NCBI GenBank assembly: GCA_035281645.1
Contig: DATEDN010000100.1
Location: 1-22,994, forward strand
Direction of reading: 5' to 3'
DNA length: 22,994 nt
Origin: JACCTH01 sp035281645
GTDB taxonomy: Bacteria > Actinomycetota > Acidimicrobiia > Spongiisociales > ZC4RG35
The position numbers and the translations under genes are program-made. Position 1 is the stretch's first letter. Each line of letters begins with the position of its first letter. This document shows positions 8,095 to 15,661 of the stretch, piece after piece. The notes under the pieces are model-generated. The model ran no database searches. It was not told the origin of the DNA and worked only from the letters and a program-made list of their open reading frames with translations.

Positions 8095-9357
8095 CTATTC
8101 CAAGATTCCGCAGTAGTGAAGGATCGAACGGGTATAGACCCGAGCGCTGGCAGCCAACTCATCCACCGATAGAGAGAAGTTGCCACCCCCGGTCGAGGAG
8201 GAGGGGCCATATGTAAGGCTGGGAATCCCCGCCTCGTTGAACGGGGTGATGTCTCGCCACATTGAAGTCACCGGGGGCAACGGGAGCCCGGGCTCTTCCC
8301 CAAACTCTTCTCTGTGGCCAGCCCGCACGGCTTCCGCCAGGTCTTCGATTCCTGTGGCCTCATAGCCCCGCCGGTAGAGGATGCACTCCAGCTCAAACGG
8401 CACCCCGGTCTCGTCCAAAACCGAGCGGAGCTCTCGCTGGATGGCCATAGCGGTCACATCGGGTGCGATGCGGACATCGAGATAGAGGTGGGCGAGTTCG
8501 GTCGACTTGGTGAGCTTGTCGGGCCGGCCGCTGCGGACGGCGCCGATGTTGGCTTTCGGTATCACGATTCCGCCGGGGCATTCGTAGCGTCGCTGCGGGT
8601 AGCGGCTCGCCCATTCGTTGAGGGCGGCAATCACCGGGGACAGCCGAACGATGGCATTGGGGTTGGAGGCAGGATTGGGGTCAGGAGCCGTGAAGGGCGT
8701 GTACATCGGCTCGCCCCCCAAGACGGTGATCCGGAAGAAAGCCTTTCCGGCCTGTACCCAGCCGAGGGCGTTGCCGGTTGCCTCCGCCACCAGGGCGGAG
8801 TCGCCGATGACCCCGTGAGCGATGGCGTACCGGGCACCGAGGTCTTTGCCGAGGTGGGCGGGCCCCTGGAACTCATCGACCGGCTCCAACCCGATCTCCC
8901 CGGGGACCGCGTGAAGGATGACATCCCCCCGTAGCTGAGTGCCCGATCGTTTGATGGCGGCGGCGGCAATGAGGAAGGCGGCCATTGGACCCTTGTCATT
9001 CACTACCCCGTTTCCGTAGACGAAGTCGCCCTCCCGCCAGGCGGAAATGTATTTGGACTGAGCTGGATTGCGATAGACCAGGGTGTCATGACGACTGATG
9101 GCGGTGTCGAGATGGGCGTTGAGGACTAGGGTCGGACCGTCACCGCTCCCCTGCAATCGAGCGACGATCGAGGGGCGCTCCGGGACCAGGCCGATCCGAC
9201 GGGGAACGAAGCCTTCCTCCGCCATCCATATCGCAACCTCTTCTGCAGCAGGGCCCTCGGCCCCAGCCGGAGCTTCGATCTTTCCCAGACGCAACGCCAG
9301 ATCCGCTACTTCCTCGGCGTCCACCGAGCCGGCGATCTTGTCGACGAGGCGGGTCAA
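8095..9357 (-). CDS. M20-family metallohydrolase (ArgE/DapE-like) with a deviant active site
   Basis: A 420-residue M20 hydrolase; relatives remove acyl or amino acid groups from amides using one or two zinc ions. The metal motif NAHLDT (His82, Asp84) and GNGVVNDKGPMAA (bridging Asp121) are present. At the canonical DEExG block the sequence reads AVPGEIGLEP, so Gly153 replaces the general-base Glu before Glu154. Near the C-terminus the usual AHxxDE ligand region reads SLSVDEL with no His. This looks like a divergent subfamily, perhaps with other catalytic residues. I chose TTG 9357: its TTGA overlaps the zinc-ribbon stop, and GGAGGA lies 6 bases upstream. ATG 9378 is the alternative. It may hydrolyse an amide or act as a carboxylate-binding enzyme. 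Confidence 0.82.
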   Translation of the reverse strand: MTRLVDKIAGSVDAEEVADLALRLGKIEAPAGAEGPAAEEVAIWMAEEGFVPRRIGLVPERPSIVARLQGSGDGPTLVLNAHLDTAISRHDTLVYRNPAQSKYISAWREGDFVYGNGVVNDKGPMAAFLIAAAAIKRSGTQLRGDVILHAVPGEIGLEPVDEFQGPAHLGKDLGARYAIAHGVIGDSALVAEATGNALGWVQAGKAFFRITVLGGEPMYTPFTAPDPNPASNPNAIVRLSPVIAALNEWASRYPQRRYECPGGIVIPKANIGAVRSGRPDKLTKSTELAHLYLDVRIAPDVTAMAIQRELRSVLDETGVPFELECILYRRGYEATGIEDLAEAVRAGHREEFGEEPGLPLPPVTSMWRDITPFNEAGIPSLTYGPSSSTGGGNFSLSVDELAASARVYTRSILHYCGILE

Positions 9358-9560
9358 TCGGTCTCCTCCGATTCCCATATCTCTATAGGAACGTTGGCGT
9401 TGGCGACCGCCTCCACCGAGCGTGAGTGGGGCGATCCTGGTGGCAGGAAGCGGTTGCCGCAATTGGGGCACCGCAGCCGAACAGTCCCGATCTCCCACAA
9501 CGCACCGTCCACCACCACTTTCCCCCGACATCGTGGACAGGTGAGCTCCTTGATGTACAT
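9354..9560 (-). CDS. Small zinc-ribbon protein, candidate UbiD accessory subunit
   Basis: A 68-residue protein with two knuckles, CPRC (Cys8, Cys11) and CPNC (Cys31, Cys34), separated by 19 residues. This is a classic zinc ribbon, followed by an acidic tail ending WESEETD. The ATG at 9560 follows the ubiD stop with the junction TGAGATG, and its own stop overlaps the TTG of the M20 gene by TTGA. Known three-gene aryl decarboxylases (BsdBCD, VdcBCD) pair a UbiX-like and a UbiD-like protein with a small, Cys-rich D protein of about 75 residues. I infer, from size, cysteines and position, that this gene fills the same slot. Sequence identity to BsdD cannot be judged here. A general regulatory or structural zinc ribbon is the alternative. 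Confidence 0.8.
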   Translation of the reverse strand: MYIKELTCPRCRGKVVVDGALWEIGTVRLRCPNCGNRFLPPGSPHSRSVEAVANANVPIEIWESEETD

Positions 9561-9561
9561 C

Positions 9562-10950
9562 TCAATCTTCCTCGAGGGTGTAACGGTTGAGGGCGAACTG
9601 TTCGATCGCCGCGGCAGGCACCCTGGCCATGGGTGGGGCGGGTTTATCGAGGGGCCAGGTGGCATCAATAACAAATCCGCTGGTGGTGCCGAATCCGGGA
9701 TGGGAGGGGTCGAGCAATGAACCTTGCAGACCCTTGAGAACGGTCAGATCCTCTGCAGTACGGACTCGAGTCGAAATCGCCCACATCACCTGCTGGGCGT
9801 CGAAGACATCGATGTCGTCGTTGACCGTGATCACCTGCTTCACGAGGTTCCCGGCGGCGAGCACCGCCAACGCGGCGCGCATTGGTTGTCCCTCGGCTGA
9901 CTTGCGCAGTGCTACTACGACGGTTGTCGGGCCTCCTCCTCGAAACCATCCCAGACTGGTCACCTGTGGCACGGCCGCCCGGGCGGCCGCGAGCAGGCTG
10001 GCGTGAATCGAGATATGCGCGTTGAGATGATCGTGATGTCCGGCGAAAATCTCCAAGATCACCGGGTGGGGGCGAGACGTGATCGCGTCAAGTTCGAACA
10101 CGTGAGACAGTTTCTGCGGTCCCAGGTAGCGCATGTACTCGCCGAACGGGCCCTCGACCACGCGGCGGCCAGCTAGAAGTCTTCCCTCGAGAATCAGCTC
10201 CGCGTGCGCTGGTATGAGTAGTGCCCCTCCGTAGGAGATCGACGGTGCCACAGCCAGTCCCTCTCCTAGTAAAGCCCCCGCGACCCGGTACTCGTCGATC
10301 GCCAATCCGGTGAGGGCCGCTGCGGCGAGGTTGAAGGCGGGATGATGTCCGAGCACAAGGGCTACTGGCAGGTCTTGTTCCGCTTCTTCGGCCTGGCGAT
10401 GGAAGCTCCACAGCTGGCGCGGAGAAATGTGAACTCCGGCATGGCGGTCGTCGAGGAACATCACTCGGTTCCAAGAAAGGTTGTATCTCCCCGAGTCCGG
10501 AGACCGGGCGGCAATGATGGGAGTGAAATAGTCGCCCCCCTCAAATTCGACGTGTCGGGTCCAAGGCAAATTGCTCATGGAGACCGACATCCCATCGAAG
10601 ACCATGTCTTGCACCGGGACCTCGTTGACAATTATCGGTTCCCGAACCTGAGCTGAGCGAGTTGGGATATGTTCGAGGAGGCGAGGCCAGGTTCCCGCCT
10701 CTATGCCGAGGGCACGTTCAATCGAGGCGAGACGTCCGTAGGCATTGAACAACATGCTGGCCTGAGAGGCCGAGCCGGAACGGCCTCCCACCTGAGTGAA
10801 CAACACTGGCGGGGCTCCGTCGGCGGTCTCGAGCTGCGCCAGGATGGCGGTGGCCTCGTATTGAGTAGGGCGAACCAGGTCTTTGACCCGGACCAGACCA
10901 AGGTCATGGCCATTGCGGTCGATCCAAGCGCCGAGGGATTGATCAGGCAC
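9562..10950 (-). CDS. ubiD: UbiD-family prenyl-FMN-dependent (de)carboxylase
   Basis: A 462-residue UbiD-family enzyme, which reversibly decarboxylates aromatic or alpha,beta-unsaturated acids using prenylated FMN. Family marks in order are YFTPIIAARSPDSGRYNLSWNRVMFLD with the Asn/Arg cofactor contact (Asn161-Arg162), GHHPAFNLAAAA, IPAHAELILEG, and the catalytic VEGPFGEYMRYLG block with Glu266 and Glu271. VNDDIDVFDAQQVMWAISTRV follows. The length is normal. The start is GTG 10950; an in-frame stop lies two codons upstream, so it cannot extend, and a GGAGGA sits somewhat far (16 bases) away. It is the first gene of the nine-gene leftward operon, 100 bases from the palindrome at 11050. UbiX at 3182-2616 probably supplies the cofactor. 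The substrate is unknown. Confidence 0.93.
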   Translation of the reverse strand: MPDQSLGAWIDRNGHDLGLVRVKDLVRPTQYEATAILAQLETADGAPPVLFTQVGGRSGSASQASMLFNAYGRLASIERALGIEAGTWPRLLEHIPTRSAQVREPIIVNEVPVQDMVFDGMSVSMSNLPWTRHVEFEGGDYFTPIIAARSPDSGRYNLSWNRVMFLDDRHAGVHISPRQLWSFHRQAEEAEQDLPVALVLGHHPAFNLAAAALTGLAIDEYRVAGALLGEGLAVAPSISYGGALLIPAHAELILEGRLLAGRRVVEGPFGEYMRYLGPQKLSHVFELDAITSRPHPVILEIFAGHHDHLNAHISIHASLLAAARAAVPQVTSLGWFRGGGPTTVVVALRKSAEGQPMRAALAVLAAGNLVKQVITVNDDIDVFDAQQVMWAISTRVRTAEDLTVLKGLQGSLLDPSHPGFGTTSGFVIDATWPLDKPAPPMARVPAAAIEQFALNRYTLEED

Positions 10951-11101
10951 AGTTCAACGCGGTTCTTCCTCCAGCGGGCTCGTTACCTTCTCGATTCCCG
11001 GACATCTCATGAAGGTTTCGTCGCCTGGCGTCAAGCCCACTCTCCGACATATGGTATATCATACGCCGTGGCCATTCGACCACGCCGATAGAGGAGGCGA
11101 G
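10951..11101. other. Divergent control region between the ubiD operon and the ABC-transporter operon
   Basis: These 151 bases separate the GTG of ubiD (10950) from the ATG of the binding-protein gene (11102). They hold the AT-rich palindrome at 11050-11063 and, for the rightward operon, a GAGGAGG ribosome site at 11091-11097. A GGAGGA on the other strand near 10970 may serve ubiD. This is the longest non-coding gap in the window and the only place from which both long operons can start. I see no coding sequence or RNA gene in it. Confidence 0.75.
11050..11063. promoter_or_regulatory. Palindromic operator candidate, site 1 (ABC transporter / ubiD)
   Basis: TATGGTATATCATA differs at one base from the perfect palindrome TATGATATATCATA that also fits three other sites in this window. 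It contains TATCAT (11057-11062), a plausible actinobacterial -10 hexamer for the rightward operon, so a bound repressor would block the promoter. The likely binder is the GntR/FCD protein encoded at 18929-19564; this is inference. Confidence 0.7.
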
Positions 11102-12196
11102 ATGAGTAAACACCGCGGGGTCGTCCAGCTTTCCATGGTGCTTTTGGTGCTCGTGGGCTTGCTAAGCGCGTGTGGCGGCGGGGAGGCAGCCACTACTACC
11201 GAGGGCGGTGCTGTGACTACAGGCGGGCAAGTAACTACGACCACCGCCGGTCAAGAGGCAACGACAACAGCCGCCGCCCAAGAGCCGACTTCGCTGGTTG
11301 CGGTCCACGGCAGCAGCCCCGATTTCATAGCTCTGGTGCCGGCGGCCGCGTGGGATGTTCTCGCCGAACAGGGCGTGGAAGTGGATCAGCAGTACGTCGA
11401 GGATGGCTCGATCGCCATTCAGGCTCTCGCTCAAGGCGAGGCGCAAGTAGCTACCAACATCGGGGTCAACGTCGGTTTGCTAGCGGTCCAAGAAGGAGCC
11501 TCGATCATCGACGTGATGGCCACCCAGCGTCCCACTTGGGCCCTGGTCAGCAGAAACGAGATCGCAGCGATTGAGGATCTCGCCGGTTTGACCATGGGAG
11601 TCCACGGGGAAACGTCCTTTACGAAGGCCATCGCAGACTTTTACGATCGCGAGTATTCGCTGGGAATGACGCAATTGATCATTCCTGGGAGCGAGGTACG
11701 GGCCGAGGCGCTGGCCAACGATCAGATCGACGCCTCGGTAATCGATTTCCCCGACATCGTTCGCTTGGAGGCGACGTACCCCGACTCTTTCGTTGTCCTA
11801 GCCACGATTGGAGAGACACTTCCCGACCTGATCGAGCAAGACATCTGGATGAACGCAGCATGGATCGAAGAGAATCCTGAATTGGCCCAACAAGTGGTGA
11901 CGGCGCTAGTCCAGGGTATCCGCAACCTGCGAGACGACCACGAATACGCACTCAGTCTGGCTTCAGAACTGCTTCCGGATGAGGATCCCGCGGTGCTCTC
12001 GGAGCTGATCACCGAATACACAGAACGAGGAATCTGGGATCCGAATGGGATTCTCACCGAGGAAACCGCCCAGTTCACGATCGAGTTCTTCTCCGATCTC
12101 GGCGAGATCGATGTCGATCCGGCCACAGTAACCCTTACCGATTACTTCAACTTTGACCTGTTGGGAGGTGCCCTCACAGAGCTCGGGCAGGAGTGA
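11102..12196 (+). CDS. Lipoprotein substrate-binding protein of a nitrate/sulfonate/taurine-type ABC importer
   Basis: A 364-residue secreted lipoprotein. After the basic N-terminus MSKHRG a hydrophobic stretch leads to the lipobox LLSAC, so Cys near residue 22 should carry lipid and hold the protein at the outer face of the membrane. A Thr/Ala-rich linker follows to about residue 65. The binding domain (from VAVHGSSPDFIALVPA) has the NMT1/SsuA-like layout, including LAQGEAQVATNIGVNVGLLAVQEGA and IEDLAGLTMGVHGETSFTKAIADF. These proteins bind small anions, sulfonates, pyrimidines or aromatic acids. ATG 11102 has GAGGAGG just upstream; the longer frame to 11009 lacks a signal peptide and crosses the operator. 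It is the first gene of the rightward operon. The ligand is unknown and may be the substrate of the locus. Confidence 0.9.
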   Translation: MSKHRGVVQLSMVLLVLVGLLSACGGGEAATTTEGGAVTTGGQVTTTTAGQEATTTAAAQEPTSLVAVHGSSPDFIALVPAAAWDVLAEQGVEVDQQYVEDGSIAIQALAQGEAQVATNIGVNVGLLAVQEGASIIDVMATQRPTWALVSRNEIAAIEDLAGLTMGVHGETSFTKAIADFYDREYSLGMTQLIIPGSEVRAEALANDQIDASVIDFPDIVRLEATYPDSFVVLATIGETLPDLIEQDIWMNAAWIEENPELAQQVVTALVQGIRNLRDDHEYALSLASELLPDEDPAVLSELITEYTERGIWDPNGILTEETAQFTIEFFSDLGEIDVDPATVTLTDYFNFDLLGGALTELGQE

Positions 12197-12272
12197 CCTC
12201 AGGGTCAGAAGAGTGGTGGGCTGGCCCCGTGGAGACGCTGAACCTGCCCACGAAACCCACCATGATGGGGAA

Positions 12273-13082
12273 ATGACTGGAGGGGCGGTTACTCGTTCGC
12301 CAGCGTCGCTGGTCGACGCGGCTTGGCTGCCCTGGGTTGTGCGGTCATCCTCTCTGGTCGCTCTGGTCGGAGTTTGGGAATACGTAGGACGCCAGCAAGA
12401 GACGAGTCTCTTTTTCGTCCCTATCAGTGTCGTGGTCGGCGCGCTTTGGAACCTGATTCAGTCGGGGGAGTTCTGGGACGCGTACCGCCAGACAATGACC
12501 CCTTTCCTTTGGGGTTGGCTGCTCGCGATGGGAGTGGGGATCGTTGCTGGGCTGATCATCGGCCGGTTCCGTGTTGCGCTGGCGCTGACGACGCCCTATC
12601 TCACTTTTCTAAACGCCCTGCCCGTTTCGACTCTGGTGCCGGTGGCGGTGATTCTGCTCGGAATCGGCTATCCATCGCGAATACTTGTTGTTTTTCTGTT
12701 CGCCGTGGTAGAGATCATCTTGAACACCGCCGCCGGAGTCCGTTACGTCGATCGCGAACTGGTCGAAATGGGTCGATCCTTTCACGGCAACGAGTGGCGG
12801 CTGTTCAGAAAGGTGATCCTTCCCGCTTCGGGTCCGGGGATCATGGCCGGCGTTCGAATCGGAACCGGCAGAGCTGTAGTGGGCATGGTCGTAGTCGAGA
12901 TCCTTCTCGTTGCGGTCGGAGTGGGACGGCTCATCCTCCGTTTCCGGGGCAGGTTTCAGAGTGCGGAGCTATATGCCGTGGTGCTTTCGCTCATCATCTT
13001 TGGCATCGCCCTTCTGGCTTTGGCGCGCTGGGTCGAACGTCGAGTGTCAAGGTGGAAGCTCGAGCTTGAGGCCGTGTCGTGA
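12273..13082 (+). CDS. ABC transporter permease, SsuC/TauC type (first permease)
   Basis: A 269-residue integral membrane protein of the BPD_transp_1 family. Hydrophobic segments lie near residues 24-40, 76-98, 104-150 (two or three), 195-217 and 235-257. The cytoplasmic EAA-like loop that docks the ATPase reads VEMGRSFHGNEWRLFRKV followed by ILPASGPGIMAG. ATG 12273 was chosen because the protein then starts shortly before the first membrane segment; the reading frame extends back into the binding-protein gene but with unlikely sequence. A 76-base gap separates it from that gene, and its end overlaps the ATPase start by GTGA. It would form the channel of the importer together with the second permease at 13866. 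Confidence 0.9.
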   Translation: MTGGAVTRSPASLVDAAWLPWVVRSSSLVALVGVWEYVGRQQETSLFFVPISVVVGALWNLIQSGEFWDAYRQTMTPFLWGWLLAMGVGIVAGLIIGRFRVALALTTPYLTFLNALPVSTLVPVAVILLGIGYPSRILVVFLFAVVEIILNTAAGVRYVDRELVEMGRSFHGNEWRLFRKVILPASGPGIMAGVRIGTGRAVVGMVVVEILLVAVGVGRLILRFRGRFQSAELYAVVLSLIIFGIALLALARWVERRVSRWKLELEAVS

Positions 13083-13861
13083 TCGAGATCGAAGCTGTGG
13101 GTCGCCGATTCCAGACCCGGGACGGCGGATCGTTCGAAGCTCTTCGGGAGATCTCCTTCTCGGTCCGCGATAAGGAGTTCTTCTCAATTCTCGGCCCCAG
13201 CGGGTGTGGAAAGACGACCCTTCTGAAGATGATCGCTGGCCTTGTGCGCCCGAGCGAAGGCCGGATCGTTATCGACGGAAAGGTCGTGGACGGTCCCGGG
13301 AATGATCGGGCAATGGTGTTTCAACACTTCGTGCTACTCCCGTGGGCCGACGTTCTCACCAACGCCGGCTTCGGACTGGAAATGAGAGGATTGAGCCGTA
13401 GGGAGAGTCGGGAGCAGGCCCGACCTTTTCTGGACCGGGTCGGGTTGACCAGGTTCTATGAGCACTATCCGCACGAATTGTCGGGAGGAATGCAACAGCG
13501 GGTTGGTTTGGCTCGCGCCCTCGCGGTACGTCCCGACATCCTGCTCATGGACGAGCCGTTTGGAGCTCTCGACGCCCAAACGCGTCAAATCATGCAGGAG
13601 GACCTCGTCCGGCTGTGGGAGGCGGAACAGAAGAGCGTCGTCTTCGTCACCCACAGCATGGATGAAGCCGCTTATTTATCCGACCGAGTCCTGGTGATGG
13701 ACACTCAACCGGGCCGGATCAAGGAGATAATCGATATTCCCTTGCCCAGGCCGAGGGACGAGGGCGTACGACGGTCACCGGTCTTCACCGAGCTGACCAG
13801 TCACATGTGGCATCAGCTGCGCGGCATGATCGGGCAAGCGGGCGAGCCGGCTCCGGAGTAG
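13079..13861 (+). CDS. ABC transporter ATPase, SsuB/TauB type
   Basis: A 260-residue nucleotide-binding subunit that powers the importer. All functional motifs are intact: Walker A GPSGCGKTT (residues 39-47), Q-loop Gln82 in MVFQHFVLLPW, signature LSGGMQQR (134-141), Walker B ILLMDEP (154-160), D-loop ALDAQT and H-loop His192 in FVTHSMDEA. The GTG start at 13079 overlaps the end of the first permease gene (GTGA). The second permease begins four bases after its stop. The high similarity to nitrate/sulfonate/taurine ATPases supports the transporter class, but ATPase sequence says little about the cargo. Confidence 0.95.
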   Translation: MIEIEAVGRRFQTRDGGSFEALREISFSVRDKEFFSILGPSGCGKTTLLKMIAGLVRPSEGRIVIDGKVVDGPGNDRAMVFQHFVLLPWADVLTNAGFGLEMRGLSRRESREQARPFLDRVGLTRFYEHYPHELSGGMQQRVGLARALAVRPDILLMDEPFGALDAQTRQIMQEDLVRLWEAEQKSVVFVTHSMDEAAYLSDRVLVMDTQPGRIKEIIDIPLPRPRDEGVRRSPVFTELTSHMWHQLRGMIGQAGEPAPE

Positions 13862-13865
13862 GCGA

Positions 13866-14654
13866 ATGCTGAAGCGGATTCGGGGATCAGGCCTTTCGAT
13901 GCTTGGGTTGCTGGCGGGCCTGGTTATTTGGGAAATCATTGGCAGGCTGGAGCTTTCCCCGGCCTTTCCGCCTCTGACCGATGTGCTTCGATCGATAGTC
14001 GAAGTTTGGCCCAGTGCCCGTTTCCTCGAGGCATTGAGAGACAGCCTCATCAGTGTCGTCATCTCGCTTCCTCCGGCCGTCCTGTTGGGGGTTCTGCTTG
14101 GGCTCCTGATGGGCCGCTTCCCGGTCATCGAGTGGCTGTTCGACACCTATGTCAACATCTTTCTATCTCTGCCCTTAGTGGCACTGATCCCGATCCTCTT
14201 CCTGATCTTTGGACTGGGTCGGGGCAGCGTTCTCGCCACCATCGTTATCTATACCTTCTTCATCGTGGTGGTGAACACCGTGGCTGGCGTGAAGACGGCC
14301 GACCCCCGATTGATCGAGATGGCGGTGTCGTTCGGGGCTAGGGAGCAGGAGATTCTTAGGCGCGTGGTGCTTCCCGCCGCCCTCCCCCTGATCTTCGCTG
14401 GCATCCGCATTGCCACCGGCCGTTCGATCAGGGCTGTGATCATTGCTGAGCAGGTGATCGGTCTGATCGGTCTGGGTGGACTGATCCAGCGCCTCGGAGG
14501 CGCTTTTGCCGTGGAGGATCTGTATGCGGTGATCCTATTTGTCGGACTACTCGGCCTCTTGAGCATGGAAACAGTTCGTTTTTTCGAGCAGAGGGCGATG
14601 CCCTGGCTCAGGCACGGTGGCGCCAGCAATCTGGAGCCGGAGGCTGCCGCTTGA
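13866..14654 (+). CDS. ABC transporter permease, SsuC/TauC type (second permease)
   Basis: A 262-residue BPD_transp_1 permease, clearly different in sequence from the one at 12273. Hydrophobic stretches occur near residues 13-27, 58-80, 95-135, 177-200 and 210-230. The docking loop reads IEMAVSFGAREQEILRRVVLPAALPLI, close to the family consensus. ATG 13866 follows the ATPase stop by four bases. The stop overlaps the TTG of the next gene (TTGA), so translation runs straight from transport into the amidohydrolases. Many SsuC/TauC-type importers use one permease as a homodimer; the presence of two suggests a heterodimeric channel here. Confidence 0.92.
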   Translation: MLKRIRGSGLSMLGLLAGLVIWEIIGRLELSPAFPPLTDVLRSIVEVWPSARFLEALRDSLISVVISLPPAVLLGVLLGLLMGRFPVIEWLFDTYVNIFLSLPLVALIPILFLIFGLGRGSVLATIVIYTFFIVVVNTVAGVKTADPRLIEMAVSFGAREQEILRRVVLPAALPLIFAGIRIATGRSIRAVIIAEQVIGLIGLGGLIQRLGGAFAVEDLYAVILFVGLLGLLSMETVRFFEQRAMPWLRHGGASNLEPEAAA

Positions 14655-15661
14655 CCTCTCGCCCAGTGTGGGACGTCCACGGCCACTACCTCCCGGAGGC
14701 ATCTTTCGACCTCATGGTTGAGGGCCAAGCGAAAGTGAAGGTGGAGCAGATAAACGGCCTTGCTGAGTCGATCACCGTCAACGGGCTGCCGGTCGGAGCC
14801 ACCGTCACCCAGCTCGCCTCCATCGAGTCGATCCTGGCCGCCATGGACCAGGCCGGCCTGGACCGACGGATCCTCACCCCACCCCCGTTCACATACCGAT
14901 ACTGGGACGACCCCGCCGACAGCCTCCAACTGTGCCGGCTCCTCAACGATGCGCTGGCCGGCCTGGTTGCTAGCCAGCCCCATCGCCTATTTGGCCTATG
15001 CACCGTGCCCCTGCAGGATCCGGCCCTTGCCCTCGGGGAACTCAAAAGAGGGATGGACGAGCTCGGTTTGCTAGGACTTGCGGTGGGCACCAACGTCGCC
15101 GGAAGCCTATTGTCCGACGACTCTTACCGGTCGTTTTTTCGGGCGGTGGCGAAGCGTGGAGCCCCGGTGCTGGTCCATCCAGAGTTTGTTCCCAGTCCCC
15201 GTTACTCCGGCTACTACCTGGTCAACGTCTTGGGGATGCCGGTCGAGACCGGCGCCACCGTGGCAGGGATGATCTTCTCAGGGATGCTGGAGGAGCTGCC
15301 CGACCTGCGGGTGTGTTTCGTGCATGGGGGAGGAGTGGCTCCTTCTCTGCTTGGCAGATGGATCCACAGCTGGAAGACGCGCTCCGACACCCGAGCGGAC
15401 ACGACGATCGCCCCGTTGGAACAGCTGGGTTCGATCTACTGGGACTCGCTTACGCACTCCGCGGCAACCCTTTCGTTTCTAGTCGAATTGGTTGGCGCGG
15501 AGCATGTGGTTGTTGGCACCGACGCGCCCTTCGACATGGAGGATGCGACGCCTTTGGCGTCTCTGGCCGCAGCTCCCCGGTTGAGTGAGGGCCAGATCTC
15601 TCAAATTCAATCGGTTACTCCTCTTCGCTGGCTCTACGGCTCGGACTCACAAGATGGCTGA
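14651..15661 (+). CDS. Amidohydrolase-2 family metal enzyme, ACMSD-like decarboxylase/hydrolase (first copy)
   Basis: A 336-residue TIM-barrel enzyme of the amidohydrolase_2 group (PF04909), which includes 2-amino-3-carboxymuconate-semialdehyde decarboxylase, gamma-resorcylate decarboxylase and some ring hydrolases. Metal ligands are visible: HGH (His10, His12), His176 in VLVHPEF, His225 in CFVHGGG and Asp291 in VGTDAPFDM. The length is normal. It starts with TTG at 14651 through a TTGA overlap with the second permease. No strong ribosome site is seen, so coupling is likely. It may decarboxylate an aromatic or ring-opened acid without prenyl-FMN. It is only distantly similar to its neighbour at 15654, so they probably act on different intermediates. 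Confidence 0.88.
   Translation: MTSRPVWDVHGHYLPEASFDLMVEGQAKVKVEQINGLAESITVNGLPVGATVTQLASIESILAAMDQAGLDRRILTPPPFTYRYWDDPADSLQLCRLLNDALAGLVASQPHRLFGLCTVPLQDPALALGELKRGMDELGLLGLAVGTNVAGSLLSDDSYRSFFRAVAKRGAPVLVHPEFVPSPRYSGYYLVNVLGMPVETGATVAGMIFSGMLEELPDLRVCFVHGGGVAPSLLGRWIHSWKTRSDTRADTTIAPLEQLGSIYWDSLTHSAATLSFLVELVGAEHVVVGTDAPFDMEDATPLASLAAAPRLSEGQISQIQSVTPLRWLYGSDSQDG

Noticed and set aside
9562..10950. UbiD as the ubiquinone-biosynthesis enzyme
   Set aside because: The operon is full of catabolic enzymes and a transporter and has no other ubiquinone genes, so a catabolic (de)carboxylase is more likely.
12214..12257. Inverted repeat GTGGGC/GCCCAC between the binding-protein and first permease genes
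   Set aside because: Only 6 paired bases around a 24-base loop and no T-run. An intercistronic attenuator is conceivable, but the support is too thin to annotate.
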